From Panulirus ornatus (Eukaryota > Arthropoda > Malacostraca > Decapoda > Palinuridae), in NCBI RefSeq assembly GCF_036320965.1, contig NC_092224.1:102289992-102353991 (forward strand): a DNA stretch of 64,000 nucleotides, written 5' to 3'. The notes under the pieces were generated by a model. It did not search any database and was not told the origin of the DNA. It saw nothing but the letters and a program-made list of their open reading frames with translations. Below are positions 36,648 through 50,230 of the stretch, one piece after another. Positions within the stretch are counted from its first letter, which is position 1. Each line of letters starts with the position of its first letter. Made by a program: the position numbers and the translations under genes.

Positions 36648-38553
36648 TGCCCAAACCACTTCAAAACACCCTCTTCTGCTCTCTCAACCACGCTCTTTTT
36701 ATTTCCACACATCTCTCTTACCCTTACGTTACTCACTCGATCAAACCACCTCACACCACACATTGTCCTCAAACATCTCATTTCCAGCACATCCATCCTC
36801 CTGCGCACAACTCTATCCATAGCCCACGCCTCGTAACCATACAACATTGTTGGAACCACTATTCCTTCAAACATACCCATTTTTGCTTTCCGAGATAATG
36901 TTCTCGACTTCCACACATTCTTCAAGGCCCCCAGAATTTTCGCCCCCTCCCCCACCCTATGATCCACTTCCGCTTCCATGGTTCCATCCGCTGCCAGATC
37001 CACTCCCAGATATCTAAAACACTTCACTTCCTCCAGTTTTTCTCCATTCAAACTCACCTCCCAGTTGACTTGACCCTCAACCCTACTGTACCTAATAACC
37101 TTGCTCTTATTCACATTTACTCTTAACTTTCTTCTTCCACACACTTTACCAAACTCAGTCACCAGCTTCTGCAGTTTCTCACATGAATCAGCCACCAGCG
37201 CTGTATCATCAGCGAACAACAACTGACTCACTTCCCAAGCTCTCTCATCCCCAACAGACTTCATACTTGCCCCTCTTTCCAAAACTCTTGCATTTACCTC
37301 CCTAACAACCCCATCCATAAACAAATTAAACAACCATGGAGACATCACACACCCCTGCCGCAAACCTACATTCACTGAGAACCAATCACTTTCCTCTCTT
37401 CCTACACGTACACATGCCTTACATCCTCGATAAAAACTTTTCACTGCTTCTAACAACTTTCCTCCCACACCATATATTCTTAATACCTTCCACAGAGCAT
37501 CTCTATCAACTATATCATATGCCTTCTCCAGATCCATAAATGCTACATACAAATCCATTTGCTTTTCTAAGTATTTCTCACATACATTCTTCAAAGCAAA
37601 CACCTGATCCACACATCCTCTACCACTTCTGAAAACACACTGCTCTTCCCCAATCTGATGTTCTGTACATGCCTTCACCCTCTCAATCAATACCCTCCCA
37701 TATGATTTACCAGGAATACTCAACAAACTTATACCTCTGTAATTTGAGCACTCACTCTTATCCCCTTTGCCTTTGTACAATGGCACTATGCACGCATTCC
37801 GCCAATCCTCAGGCACCTCACCATGAGTCATACATACATTAAATAACCTTACCAACCAGTCAACAATACAGTCACCCCCTTTTTTAATAAATTCCACTGC
37901 AATACCATCCAAACCTGCTGCCTAGCCGGCTTTCATCTTCCGCAAAGCTTTCACTACCTCTTCTCTGTTTACCAAATCATTTTCCCTAACCCTCTCACTT
38001 TGCACACCACCTCGACCAAAACACCCTATATCTGCCACTCTATCATCAAACACATTCAACAAACCTTCGAAATACTCACTCCATCTCCTTCTCACATCAC
38101 CACTACTTGTTATCACCTCCCCATTTGCGCCCTTCACTGAAGTTCCCATTTGCTCCCTTGTCTTACGCACTTTATTTACCTCCTTCCAGAACATCTTTTT
38201 ATTCTCCCTAAAATTTAATGATACTCTCTCACCCCAACTCTCATTTGCCCTTTTTTTCACCTCTTGCACCTTTCTCTTGACCTCCTGTCTCTTTCTTTTA
38301 TACATCTCCCACTCAATTGCATTTTTTCCCTGCAAAAATCGTCCAAATGCCTCTCTCTTCTCTTTCACTAATACTCTTACTTCTTCATCCCACCACTCAC
38401 TACCCTTTCTAATCAACCCACCTCCCACTCTTCTCATGCCACAAGCATCTTTTGCGCAATCCATCACTGATTCCCTAAATACATCCCATTCCTCCCCCAC
38501 TCCCCTTACTTCCATTGTTCTCACCTTTTTCCATTCTGTACTCAGTCTCTCCT

Positions 38554-38554
<1 letters not shown>
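36648..38554 (-). mobile_element. RTE-like copy 14, truncated at its 3' side
   Basis: Antisense copy running from the linker ([14 protein letters not shown] at 38552) through the RT to the VLKWFGH region at 36648, then non-LINE sequence. The last 60 or so residues and the whole 3' UTR are missing. The 5' side enters (AT)n at GGTA, where other copies read AAGTACCAGG. A loss of the 3' end is unusual for a LINE insertion. Confidence 0.85.
36650..38552 (-). pseudogene. RTE-like linker and RT, one nonsense codon
   Basis: Two consecutive frames (38662-37922 and 37912-36626) are separated by a single A-to-T change that makes TAG out of the lysine codon in AGKAAGLDG. Otherwise the RT is intact: YRGISLLSIPGKSYGR, AFMDLEKAYDIVD, GLRQGCVMSPWLFNLF, LLFADDTALVADS, YGYEAWAMDR. 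The seven-A run in the linker keeps frame here (VKKRANESW), unlike copies 1 and 5. The C-terminal zinc-ribbon-like/basic end is missing. Confidence 0.8.

Positions 38555-38555
<1 letters not shown>

Positions 38556-38628
<73 letters not shown>
38556..38628. repeat. (AT)n microsatellite
   Basis: Joins RTE copy 14 linker to a fragment of RTE 3' UTR. Confidence 0.95.
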
Positions 38629-38635
<7 letters not shown>

Positions 38636-38814
38636 GACATATACATATATACACATGTACATAATTCATACTGTCTGCCTTTATTCATTCCCATCGCCAC
38701 CTCGCCACACATGGAATAACGACCCCCTCCCCCCTCATGTGCGCGAGGTAGCGCTAGGAAAAGACAACAAAGGTCCCATTCGTTCACACTTAGTCTGTAG
38801 TTGTCATGTAATAC

Positions 38815-38815
<1 letters not shown>
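38629..38815 (-). mobile_element. RTE long-3'-UTR fragment, inverted
   Basis: Contains CTGCCTTTATTCATTCCC, GCGCGAGGTAGCGCTAGG and TTAGTCTGTAGTTGTCATG, the first half of the long 3' UTR in antisense. (AT)n lies on both sides. Confidence 0.85.
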
Positions 38816-38894
<79 letters not shown>

Positions 38895-38910
38895 GTATAT
38901 ATATATATAT
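38816..38910. repeat. (AT)n with a TGCAG interruption
   Basis: Two AT tracts separated by GCAG near 38892. Confidence 0.9.

Positions 38911-39930
<1,020 letters not shown>

Positions 39931-40021
<91 letters not shown>
39931..40021. repeat. (AT)n microsatellite
   Basis: About 45 units with one ATGT interruption, between an RTE tail and a SINE-like repeat. Confidence 0.95.
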
Positions 40022-40024
<3 letters not shown>

Positions 40025-40262
40025 TTCATACTATTCGCTATTTCCCGCGATAGCGAGGTAGCGTTAAGAACATAGTACTGGGCCTTTGAGGGAATATCCT
40101 CACCTGGACCTCTTCTCTGTTCCTTCTTTTGGAAAAAAAAAAAAAAAAAAAAAAAACGAGAGGGGAGGATTTCCAGCCCCCCGCTCCCTTCCCTTTTAGT
40201 CGCCTTCTACGACACGCAGGGAATACGTGGGAAGTATTCTTTCTCCCCTATCCCCAGGGAAA

Positions 40263-40263
<1 letters not shown>
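40022..40263 (-). mobile_element. SINE-like repeat, full length, inverted
   Basis: Reads ATTCGCTATTTCCCGCGATA, GCGAGGTAGCG, an A-run of about 24, CCGCTCCCTTCCC, TTCTACGACACGCAGG and CCCCAGGGA. It is flanked by (AT)n on both sides. Confidence 0.85.

Positions 40264-40264
<1 letters not shown>

Positions 40265-40334
<70 letters not shown>
40265..40334. repeat. (AT)n microsatellite
   Basis: About 34 units between a SINE-like repeat and an RTE fragment. Confidence 0.95.
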
Positions 40335-40335
<1 letters not shown>

Positions 40336-40336
<1 letters not shown>

Positions 40337-40972
40337 CCAAACCATAAAGAGAATGAGTGAGGAAAGATTGACAAAGAGGATATGTGTGTCAGAGGTGGGG
40401 GAACGAGAAGTGGAAGACCAAATTGAAGGTGAAAGGATGGTGTGAAAAAGATTTTAAGCGATCGGGGCCTGAACATGCAGGAGAGTGAAAGGCGTGCAAG
40501 GAATAGAGTGAATTGGAACGATGTTCTATACCGGGGTCGACGTGCTGTCAGTGGATTGAACCAGGGCATGTGAAGCGTCTGGGGTAAACCATGGAAATTT
40601 TGGGGGGGCCTGGATGTGGAAAGGGAGCTGTAGCTTCGGTGCATTATGCATAACAGCTAGAGACTAAGTGTGAACGAATGTGGCCTTTGTTGTCTTTTCC
40701 TCGTGCTACCTCGCGCACATGCGGGGGAGGGGTTGTCATTTCATGTGTGGCGGGATGGCGACGGAATGAATGAAGGCAGCAAGTATGAATTATGTACATC
40801 TATATATATATGTATATGTCCGTGTATGTATATATATGTATACGTTGAAATGCATAGGTATGTATATGTGCGTGTGTGGACGTGTATGTATATCCATGCG
40901 TATGTGGGTGGGTTGGGCCATTCTTCCGTCTGTTTCTTTGCGCTACCTCGCTAACGCGGGAGACAGCGCAGA
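40336..40972 (+). mobile_element. RTE-like fragment (C-terminus and long 3' UTR), diverged
   Basis: Encodes [16 protein letters not shown] with later deletions, then the long 3' UTR with CTACCTCGCGCACATGCGGG and the final CGCTACCTCGCTAACGCGGG core. It ends without an A-rich tail at GGGAGACAGCGC, where a hAT relic begins. Confidence 0.8.
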
Positions 40973-40982
40973 TGGTAACCAA

Positions 40983-41885
40983 AAAGCTGGTAGTTTTTCA
41001 GACAATTCACTATTACACTTTGTCAATGACAACATTAAACGGAAAGAAGTGACATCAACTTGAGCGCTGTTAGTAGTGAAAAAATTTCCGACAATGCTGA
41101 AAACTGGCTGCGATGGAGCAAATGTAGCATTACAGCCAGTCACCTGGTCTCTTGCAAGGTTCTTCACTGGATGCAAAGTTTGGGACACTTCTCTTCAGTA
41201 GAGCATTGGATCACTTGATAATGACAGAGTTCCTTCCTCTACATCACACTGCTTCAATACAAAACTCACTGACGCTATGCTTCCCTCTGATCACCGTTGA
41301 TCTTGGAATTTCATTGAACATTTTGATATGGAGAAATGTTTAGGTCTTTCAGATTCAGGTAATCCTTCTGCTAGATCATCCCTGTTACCTTCTTTATCCA
41401 ATGTTGATGTCGACCTCTCCTGAACTACCTCCAATTCTTCAAGCATTTCCTTGACATATACCACTGGGCACTTAGTCCTTCTGCTCTTGTAATGGAAGTC
41501 AGTCCAATTTGAACCTAGAATCTAATAAGCCGCTTCTTGAACATCTCTTATTTCCATGTATGGATCCAACCTTTTCTTCACAGAGTCCAATAGTACTTTA
41601 GCCAGTTACTCACAATGATGTAATTGTGAGTTATGATTATGAATTAGATTCTCTGGTGAGTGTTTAAGTCCCTGAATCACTGGTCTAGTAGCAGATATGG
41701 TCACCTTCTGCCCCTCCTCAATTCCATGGCCTCGTAAAAATGTTCTAGGACAATCACAAGCTACTTTAAGGCTGAAATCTCCACTGGCATGATTGCCTTC
41801 TTCCTCTGCTCTCTCTGGAACACAAGATCAGCTGCATTATTCACCACTGCAGGTTTTTGAGTCCGTATAATATTTTGTTTTTATC
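40983..41885 (-). pseudogene. hAT-type transposase relic
   Basis: Antisense reading across stops gives NNAADLVFQREQRKKAIMP, EGQKVTISATRPVIQGLKHS, LAKVLLDSVKKRLDPYMEI, EELEVVQERSTSTLDKEG and, at 41188-40970, LARDQVTGCNATFAPSQPV, FSIVGNFFTTNSAQ and LMLSLTKCNSEL. The last block matches the hAT C-terminal dimerisation region (usual pattern SAPxERVFSxAG). The catalytic N-terminal part and the ends are not seen. The enzyme would have been a cut-and-paste transposase, and many stops show it is dead. Confidence 0.65.
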
Positions 41886-42057
41886 ATCGGACTGATATCT
41901 TTGTTTGGGTCGGGTCAAGGGATCAAGAGGGTGGACTCAAACAGTTCATGATAAAACAGTACCGCTAACAAGTACCGCTACCGTTACCGGCGGTATTTCA
42001 AAAGTACCGTTTGCCCACCTTTGCATTTACAAGGCTAACAGTGCCACTTTCCTTCCC

Positions 42058-42245
42058 TTTCACGATTACAATCAAATTACAATTACTTGATCACTTAATT
42101 ACAACTTCAATCAATTACTTAAATCTTATTTTCAATTACAATTACAATCAATTACTTAGATTTCATTTTCAATTACATTACAATTATAATTACAATATTT
42201 CTATAATTGATTACATTTCAATTGATTTACAATTACAATTACTCC
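42058..42245. repeat. AATTACAATTAC-type simple repeat
   Basis: Irregular repeats of ATTACAATTACAATCAATTA. Similar ATTACA-rich stretches occur next to hAT ends, so it may belong to the neighbouring relic; this is inference. Confidence 0.7.
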
Positions 42246-42261
42246 AACTTTGGATGCAGCT

Positions 42262-42612
42262 GCTTGCAGAGTTTTGTGTGGTTAAACTAGCAGTGAGGGC
42301 ACACAAGCAGCCAGCTCTCGAGAGCGAAAAAACAAAAAGTAACACTTATAGAAGAGGGAAAGTGAACCAACATTGCTGCTCAGGGCGAGGGTGTCAAGTT
42401 TTGAGGTTAGCCTGGGACAGTTTATAAGTCGAACCGCTTTCGACTCATCTCTGTCAAGTAAGGATGCAGCGATGTGAGAGCAGCATTCCAAGCAAGGACG
42501 GATCAATTCTTTGTATGAACGGCGCAGCTGTTCTGAACAAAAGAAATTTCGACATCTAAACAGGACTCCCAGTTTCTCAGAGGCAGACTTAGCTATTTCC
42601 CTCCATATTTGA
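42262..42612 (-). pseudogene. Jockey-like LINE RT, C-terminus (relic)
   Basis: Antisense reading gives EIAKSASEKLGVLFRCRNFF, SYKELIRPCLECCSHIAAS, LLDRDESKAVRLINCPRLT, LDTLALSSNVGSLSLFYKC and SRELAACVPSLLV. This is the thumb and C-terminus of Jockey-like reverse transcriptases. Only one frame change is needed, so it is better preserved than most relics here. It may be the 3' part of the element whose 5' part lies at 44284-45650. Confidence 0.75.
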
Positions 42613-42839
42613 GGCTAGGGGTACCCATGCTGTATTCCTTCATTGTGAATTACAGAGAACCTGCTGTGGTTTGTAAAGTTTTAACTACTGGATCTTTTGC
42701 TTAAATCTTGTTTCATCTCTACTCCCTTAACCCTTTCATTAACCATATAATCAAATTCAAGCATTGCGTGATCACTTTTTATAGTTTGTGTATCACATGT
42801 GTATGTTCACTGACATGATGGTATGTGAAAATTTTTCTA

Positions 42840-43375
42840 TTTACATTATAAGAACTTGTTCCTTTGTGAAAATCCGATTCGCTTAGTCTATCTGTTTAAG
42901 ATTGAAATCTTCCATCATAAATATTTACTATCTCGTAGAGGTACATGTTTTACCGCATCAGGCACCTTCTTGATTGCTTGATGATCTTTACAATTTGATG
43001 TTTGTTCTAGATCGTTCAAATCTTTGGTGGATTATATACCATCAACATCACCATCAATACACCTCTTTTCTAAAGTTGATTTTCCCATTATGTACTGTCT
43101 GAATGGGCCATCTTCCACTCTACCCTGAAATGTAAGGTTTTCTCATATTACGATAGTTAATCCTATTCCTCCTTTTTCTTCTTATTCCCCACTTGTTATC
43201 ATGTACCCCTCTGGGCAGAACAAGTGAGATCTTATCTCTTTAGTCAGCTTTGTTTCCACCACTCCAACCATATCAGGTGTGTTCCCCATCATGTTCTTAA
43301 ATCCAGATCTTTACCAGTTACTACTAATCCATCAGCATTTGTGTACACTACATCTTAACTTTCCTGATCTCCCTG
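42840..43375 (-). pseudogene. CR1-like LINE endonuclease (relic)
   Basis: Antisense reading gives VYTNADGLVVTGKDL, MMGNTPDMVGVVETKLTKEI, LFCPEGYMITSG, KGGIGLTIVI and, near 42905, a degraded GDFN region. The order N-A-D-G, then ETKL, then PEGY, then GGG matches the N-terminal half of CR1-like APE endonucleases. The E of ETKL corresponds to the catalytic glutamate. Several frameshifts. Confidence 0.6.
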
Positions 43376-44283
43376 TGGTGCTGGTGGGGTTCCTCTACCT
43401 CTTGCCTCATACAGTGTCTTCCACTTTTTGCCCTCTGATTGTATTCTTTTCTCTCTCCCTCACTTCCTTTAGTTTACCACATTGATGAATATCCCACTAT
43501 ATTCCACCTTATCTTAAATTTCTCATCCTGCTTGAATACCTCGCTAGATAACTCCAAATGAAAGGTAACCATAATTGGCCGGTCTCTCGCTACTTGATTA
43601 TAACAACTGACTTCTCCTTTTCTTTATAGCAGAAATTACGTCATGCAGTTTTGTAGCCAATATTAATCCTTTCATAAGGATTCTTTTTCCTTTTGCCTTT
43701 CTTCTTCCTCTTGTGCATAATTTTCTTGCAAGACAAAAATGGTAAATTACGTCTCTTTACTAATCTTTCTCATTTTGGTGACACCCGCGTTTCAGCTAAA
43801 ACCTCCAGTGTTGAATTCATCCGTGTTTATGCTTTTCTGAAAAAAAACTCTTTTTCAGCTAACATCAGTAATTCCAAATGCTTTGTACTTTCTAAACCTT
43901 TCATGAACCAGGCCATCTTCCAAGTATTCCATGTCTAACAGTGCAAATCATTCTTTTAAGAGCTTTATTTAATTTCCTGAGTACCTGTGTTTGTATGTTC
44001 CTAAATCTGTATTCCCATGGATCAAGTCTTCATGCTTTGTGTTTGTTGATGAACCCCCGAACCGGATCGTGCTCCTCCTCCCTGATCATTACGTTCAACA
44101 GATTTTTTATGTCTTATAGTCATTTCCTCCAGTTGAACAGCCTTTGGCACATCTACAAAAGACCCATCTGACTTTTTTTTTTTTGCTTTTCAGTAATTCA
44201 TGTTTCCATTGGAGATATACCATCTGAATCCCTTCAACTACTTTGAATCCGTTAGTAGATTTATGATGAATTACATAGAAAAG
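43376..44283. other. Unidentified, possibly decayed LINE ORF1
   Basis: Antisense frames show charged, helix-like segments (for example LDMEYLEDGLVHERFRKYK near 43935-43880) upstream of the endonuclease relic, where ORF1 would lie. There is no decisive motif. Confidence 0.3.
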
Positions 44284-45650
44284 TTACAACAAAAATTGAA
44301 CGTTTGTAGTTGTGGGCTGACTGAGACAAACCGATGGATTAGGTTCACAAGTAGGAGTTAAAGCAACAGGACGATAATCAGAGAGGTCAGAACAGTCATC
44401 CTTCATAAGACTGGGCTGAAGGAAAAGCTCTGCAATTTCAACAGACACGGAAAAGACGAGCAAGCACAGATGCAAGTCCGAATGCTACACTCTCTCAGTA
44501 CACAGGGATGAATTCGGGGAGAGACAGCTATAGTACCGTCAGAACGGAAAAGTGAAGGAAAGGTAGAGCGACAGAAGTTGTTAACGAAGTCCTTAGTTAA
44601 AGACCAGAAAGACCTATCAGTGGATGACGAGGAGAGGTTATTGCACTTCCGTTGAATTAAGGAACCCTCACCTCACGGATGACGTACTTGCACTGATTAT
44701 GGGCAGTGATGATTGCCGGGAGTCGGAAAGTAGACTTTTTCCAAGCCCGATATGCCTAATCCCTTGCTTGAATGACCTCATGACAAGAGCGGTTGAACCA
44801 TAGATTAAAAGAAGTCGTAGTCATGGAGGAGGAGGAGGAGATAAATGCTTTCATTTCCGCAACAATAGCTCTGCTATGCGTTTGGTGGAGACAAAAGCAT
44901 CACTACAGGAGAGAGTAGTCTACACAGAGAAAGTCAAATGGGGATGTTTGTACGTTATTCCAGTCAGCCTTACTAAATTGCAAAAGTTTACGTTAAGAAG
45001 GGGCTAATGTAGAAGGTACTGTTATGATAGTATAGTCAGCTGAAGTAACTGGGGCGAGATTGTGTAGGTATAGTGCGAATAATTAGAGGCGAGAAGCAGA
45101 TCCAGACTGTAGAAAAGTGGTCATAACGATATTTCATATGGGTGGGGTGAGTGATAATTTTCTACAGATCGTTGAGAATGGAGAAACAGAACATTATTGG
45201 CCCCAGGTAGAGGTTCTCGGCATGCGGGTGAGAGGATGTCACGTCATCATGACAGGCGATTAAAGAGTCGAAAAAGTTATCAGATTTGTAGAATTAAGAG
45301 AGGATGACCTTGAACTAGATAACATCAAAGTTTGGGGACAGAGCTCAAGTCCTGCCACAGGTGTGATGATGCTGAAGTAAGTATAGACACCCCCTCTGAA
45401 TCGTGAGTGAACGTTATAATTGCATACGAGGAAGGGGCTTGTGAGAATATTATTAGACAACTGGGTCTCAGAGAGAAGTAAGATCTTAGGAGAGTTAGTA
45501 GGCCGATGGCTGTCAGCAGAAGAAAGGTTAGAGAAACGACGAATGTTGGTATATCGAAAACAAAAAGAGGCAGGTCTATCTGAGAGGAAAAGGTCGTGGT
45601 AGGGGCCGGCACTACCACACTCTAAAACCCTCCCTCCCATAGGCAATAGA
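44284..45650 (-). pseudogene. Jockey-like LINE, endonuclease to RT start (relic)
   Basis: Antisense reading gives an endonuclease start with NIRRFSNLSSADSH, PKILLLSETQLSNN, FLVCNYNVHSRFRGGVYTY and TPVAGLELCPQTLMLS, then TSSHPHAENLYLG, and after many stops an RT start with DDCSDLSDYRPVALTPT. This order is that of Jockey-like elements, with SETQ carrying the catalytic glutamate. The copy is inactive and interrupted. The remainder of its RT may be the fragment at 42262-42612, with other material between. Confidence 0.7.
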
Positions 45651-48419
45651 GTGAGGCAGGATCCTGGAGATTCTTAGCACCCTATGTCTATGAGCAGCAT
45701 TACAAATACGTTTAGTTATGAATGACAATTATATCGCTTCAGTTCCTTGGAAGCATTTCTTTTCAATTGCTTGCTTCACAGCTCTCCCCAACGAATCTCC
45801 GTAAGTCGAGTCTTCATGTTATTAAAGACAGAGCTCTACTATCTTTTCATGTTTGTTTGTTTCTTACATTCATAAATTTTCAGTGGCTCACAATTAAACA
45901 TTATCAGCAGAACTTTTAAGCATGTTTTCGTCGTTGTTAAAATGACTTGGGTAATACTTGTCTAATTCCGCAAGGAGGACACGCTGCACCTGATACACCG
46001 ACCTTCTGGGTGAGACATGGAGACTGCTAGACTTATCCCACACAAATTGTGCTGCGAGTATTTTATTGTGATATACATGTAAGAACTTACATCAGCTTTT
46101 AAAGATTATTTCCACTAGTTTAGCTTAAGTTTCACGGATAAAACTGGTGAAAGCCTTTCTCTGGATAAGAGATGTAAGAGGATTTGTTCAAGAAAAAACT
46201 ATGAAAGCTTCTCTACATAATCGCTTTACTGTAGCTATAAAAGCATCTTCTTCCACTTAATTCTTTCACTTGACATTCAGTTGGACTGATATATTCAGAG
46301 ACTGCAGCGGATCAGGACTTGCTCAGGTCCATCTGGCAGGTACCTCAGCCTACCCAGCGAAATAAATGACCTACAGATTTAAAAGTTTAATAAAACATAT
46401 CCCTTCTGTATGGTGTGATAGGCCTACATGCCGGGTTATGACTGCCTCTGTGATGGCGATGATTCTTAGTGTATCCAGTCGAAGGAAAATGGCTGTGATG
46501 TATGTCTATGGTAGAAATGATATCAGACCTTGCCTTACTGCAGCAGAGTCTGTATGGGAATAGACGAATTCCATCGCGTCAGTGATACAGGCACGAAATA
46601 TACAGATAAATAGCGGCCCATATACCAGTACCTTAGAGCTGAAGGTAAATGGGCTTAAAAACCGTCTATATAACGGTAATATAAAGTCGGTCCTATGTAA
46701 GTCAGCTACCGTTAAAGCAGATATACGGTCATCTAACCCGCCCGGTCCCTTCTGTTACCTGAACACGGAATTAGTTATCGTACACTACAGGTTCGTTTGT
46801 CCAGTTCTGTATGTAGGTGACTACAGTAATACCTGTTTGTTGGAATAGACGGTCTTCGGTATCATACAAGTACTCAGAATTAGAAAAATGATATATACAT
46901 TCACCACAAGCATTACTAAGATCACATAAATTAAAACTATATCTCACCTTAAACATTTGTTTTTTTGTACATGTATGTTCATTGAATGACTGACTTGCTA
47001 CTAACAATTAGTTTAAATATAACAAGTTTTGTGAAAAATCGACAAGACTCGTTATGAGGACTAAATGGCGACTGATAATTTGAAGCGTCTCAAGAAAGCA
47101 TGTTGTGTCAGCAGTACCAGTTGATCCTAATTTCCTTTCTGATGGTCCAGCCTGTGTCAAGTATGTTGTGATTCTGAAGTGATGGTGATGGTTGGGTGTA
47201 GGTTTTCACCGATCATGGATGTTACTGGAGTTCCTCACTGCAAACACGACGGCCGTGGATGACCAAACAAGTCGGGGGAAACATTGTATTTTTGAGAAAA
47301 TATCCTTCATTTCCCTTCCAGAGATGAAGAAAAGGACCTTGATAAACAGGGTATTTGCTAAAGAAATATAAGATCAAAATAAGATCAGAATTAGCATGAA
47401 TGATATTCTAAGAAGTAAGAGTACTTCAGATTAGCTGCTTCCTAACAGTTTATTGCTCACAGAACCCAAGAACCAGGTCAGACCTTCGTCAACCCATATG
47501 ACTCTTTAAGAAACGATTCGGAACTCCATGAATGACTCCATCATAAACCAAGGCCCGAGTCAGGCCCCCTCATGACGTCATATCTACTGAGACCAAAAAC
47601 ACGTCATACCTCGATGAGGAGTTACCACCACCATGACTCAGGTCTTGAGTCATAACTCCATATGGGGGAGATTGATGCGTATCTTCCTACATAGTAGCAT
47701 GAATATTATCAAGAATATCTTATATGATACACCTGGTGGAAAATTATTGTGATGCTTGAGTTTGGTTACATAGTAAATGAAAATGTAGAAAAAACACTGA
47801 TGAAAGTGGATTCCAGGAGGAGCTACAGTATACTCATGGTAACTACCCAGAGCTTAACAGTTTCTTTGGCCACGTGAACTCGTAAATGGAGTTTAGTAGC
47901 CAGTAACCAGCGGCGCCCTCTCGTTATGAGCTGTCGCTGGCAAGGTTCTTCATTGCACCACTGCCCTGTTTGGTTTGTTTACATGAATTACCAGAAGGTT
48001 TGGACTCCTGCCTGAATATGTATGCAGATGATGGGAGAGAAGTGTAAAGCAAGGAGGATTCCATCAATTCACAAGGGGACCCAAACAAACTCTAAAACTG
48101 ATCTGATGAAATTAATGAGTATGGGTCATAACGAAAAAGTTCGTTATGAACATTATCTAGCAAGATATAAGATGCAGGTATGTGTGTTTGAAGGAGACTT
48201 GGGACTGGATATCTTCCATAACTTTATGTCAAAGTACTATTTTAGGAGAATAGTAAAGCAAACAAACTCTGCTGATAAAACCTGGAACCACATTCAAGTA
48301 CATTGAAAAGGGACTATCCATCAAGCTGTTTATGTCTTAAATAAGGCCAAAATTAAGATATGCTTCTTAAGTTTGGTCACCACACTTTTCTTCGTGGCAG
48401 TTTTGACAGTACATTCAAA
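45651..48419. other. No recognisable gene
   Basis: About 2.8 kb without microsatellites or recognisable elements. The longest frames (46582-46848, 48022-48306) have no motif I recognise. If a host exon is present anywhere, this is one candidate stretch. Confidence 0.4.
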
Positions 48420-48790
48420 TGAATACCCTTATCATGGCCATCTTATTTGCATCAGACCCGTCCTACCTGACGCACTCAATAACTACTCATCAACCTCATG
48501 TAGAAATAAAAAGCTTACTCGCCTCACACTTCGTCAACTGGTACTCACAGATACCCCTCACCCCCAACAAATATAACACTGACGAAACACAGGCACACAG
48601 AAATGACCCGACAAGCACTAAGCAAACGTCCTCCAACTCATTCTTAACTCCATCAAAAGACACACTCCCTACACAAGCATGAGTCATTTTTTCCCGTCTG
48701 CGCTCTGGGCAACATCCAACCCTAAAGCACTTTCGAAACCGATTCAGCACAACCCAAGACCTAATTCTCAACTATCACAACAGAACCTTC
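48420..48790 (+). pseudogene. LINE C-terminal region (post-RT) relic
   Basis: The frame reads SFLTPSKDTLPTQA, a stop, then VIFSRLRSGQHPTLKHFRNRF. The F-x-RLR-x-G-x-HP pattern is typical of the C-terminal region that follows the RT in Jockey/I-like elements, usually before a CPLC zinc motif. The zinc motif is not readable. Confidence 0.45.
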
Positions 48791-50067
48791 GAGCACTTAC
48801 TACTAATAGCTCTGCACATAGACACACATAATAACACTGCACTTTATAACCTGATCATAACCTTCCAGTTTCAAAACCAGGATGTGATGACAACAGTGAA
48901 TAGATCTTTGAAAGATACATAGACAGTACAACACAAGGCCATAACATTATTTTGAGCTAGATAATTGTTAGAATCGACGTAAAGAAGTACTTTATGCCAT
49001 AAGAGTAGTAGATGAATAGAATAATTGAATGACATGACAGTAGTACTGGAAAATACGCAGAAGTTTGAGTAATATAACAGTAAAGAAAGTTCAAGAGATC
49101 CCCCCCCCCTCCCCAACGAGTGTTGAAATCCCTTCCCTAACAGTACATACAAACAGGTAATTACAAAGAGATTTTTACTACTGCAATCTAGTCACTGGGA
49201 GAACATGTCACTGAGAACACCGATCACTGACAGCACAAATCGCTGAGAAAGCAGAGCGTTAAGAGTGCAGATTACCACGATCACACAAAGCTGACAGCAC
49301 AGAAAGCTGAAATAGAGAACACAGAGAGACAATATCATAGAGAGATGGAGGAGGAAGTGGTCCCTTGACAGCGAGGAGAGCAAGTAAGATAGGCGTTGGA
49401 AGGAGGCCTCTCCAACGTTCTTTATTGTGACACATTCTGGAGATCCTGACACACGAGTCCTGTGGGTTGAGACGCTCCACCATGACTATTGAGATGTTAC
49501 CAACTGACGTGAGTCTTGTCGCCTTCCTGCCCACTTCAGGGCTCTCCCAGTAGCTCTGACCCTTGGCAAAGACGCCTGGCTTTTTGTTTTCTTTCTTCAG
49601 AAATATTACTACATACACTGTGCTGTATATACCATAATGATGTTCCACGTATGTTCTACAACCATACGAAATATTCATTAGCCGTTAAATAATGAAAGAA
49701 AATTTCATCGAAATATTTTGACAAAAATCTCCCATGTTGACACTACGCCAATATGGCGGTAATGTAATTTGAAAATCAAATAATAACCATTAATTTTCAT
49801 TTCCATTTCACCCGTACTAAAATACCAGCAGTTATTTCAGCGGGTATTCCACCCTCATTCAACTCTGGCTATTTTATTACATAACAAAACTCCCACTTTA
49901 TGAACATATTGATAACTTTGCTTATTACTAATATGACATCGAATTTACCTGGACTAGCAATACTAATTCATATTTCTCTAGAGTACTTTATGAGTTGCCA
50001 TGACTTCCCTTATCATTACTAAAAGATCAGTTATATCCCAGGGATACATCCAATAATACTAATAAAG
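48791..50067. other. No recognisable gene
   Basis: Open frames on the minus strand (49452-49192, 49678-49259) show no domain. Confidence 0.4.
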
Positions 50068-50069
50068 TT

Positions 50070-50115
50070 AATGATAACAATATTAATAATAGTAATAATG
50101 ATAATAATAATAATG

Positions 50116-50146
<31 letters not shown>

Positions 50147-50199
50147 TAATAATAGTAAAAATGATAATGATAATAACAATAATAATAATAATGATAATT

Positions 50200-50230
<31 letters not shown>

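Noticed and set aside
46366..46848. Two adjacent frames (65 and 88 residues)
   Set aside because: No motif and different frames. Nothing supports coding.
48022..48306. 94-residue frame as a possible host gene
   Set aside because: It starts at a plausible ATG but has no recognisable motif, no paralogue in the window and no visible splice or promoter evidence. Not distinguishable from chance.
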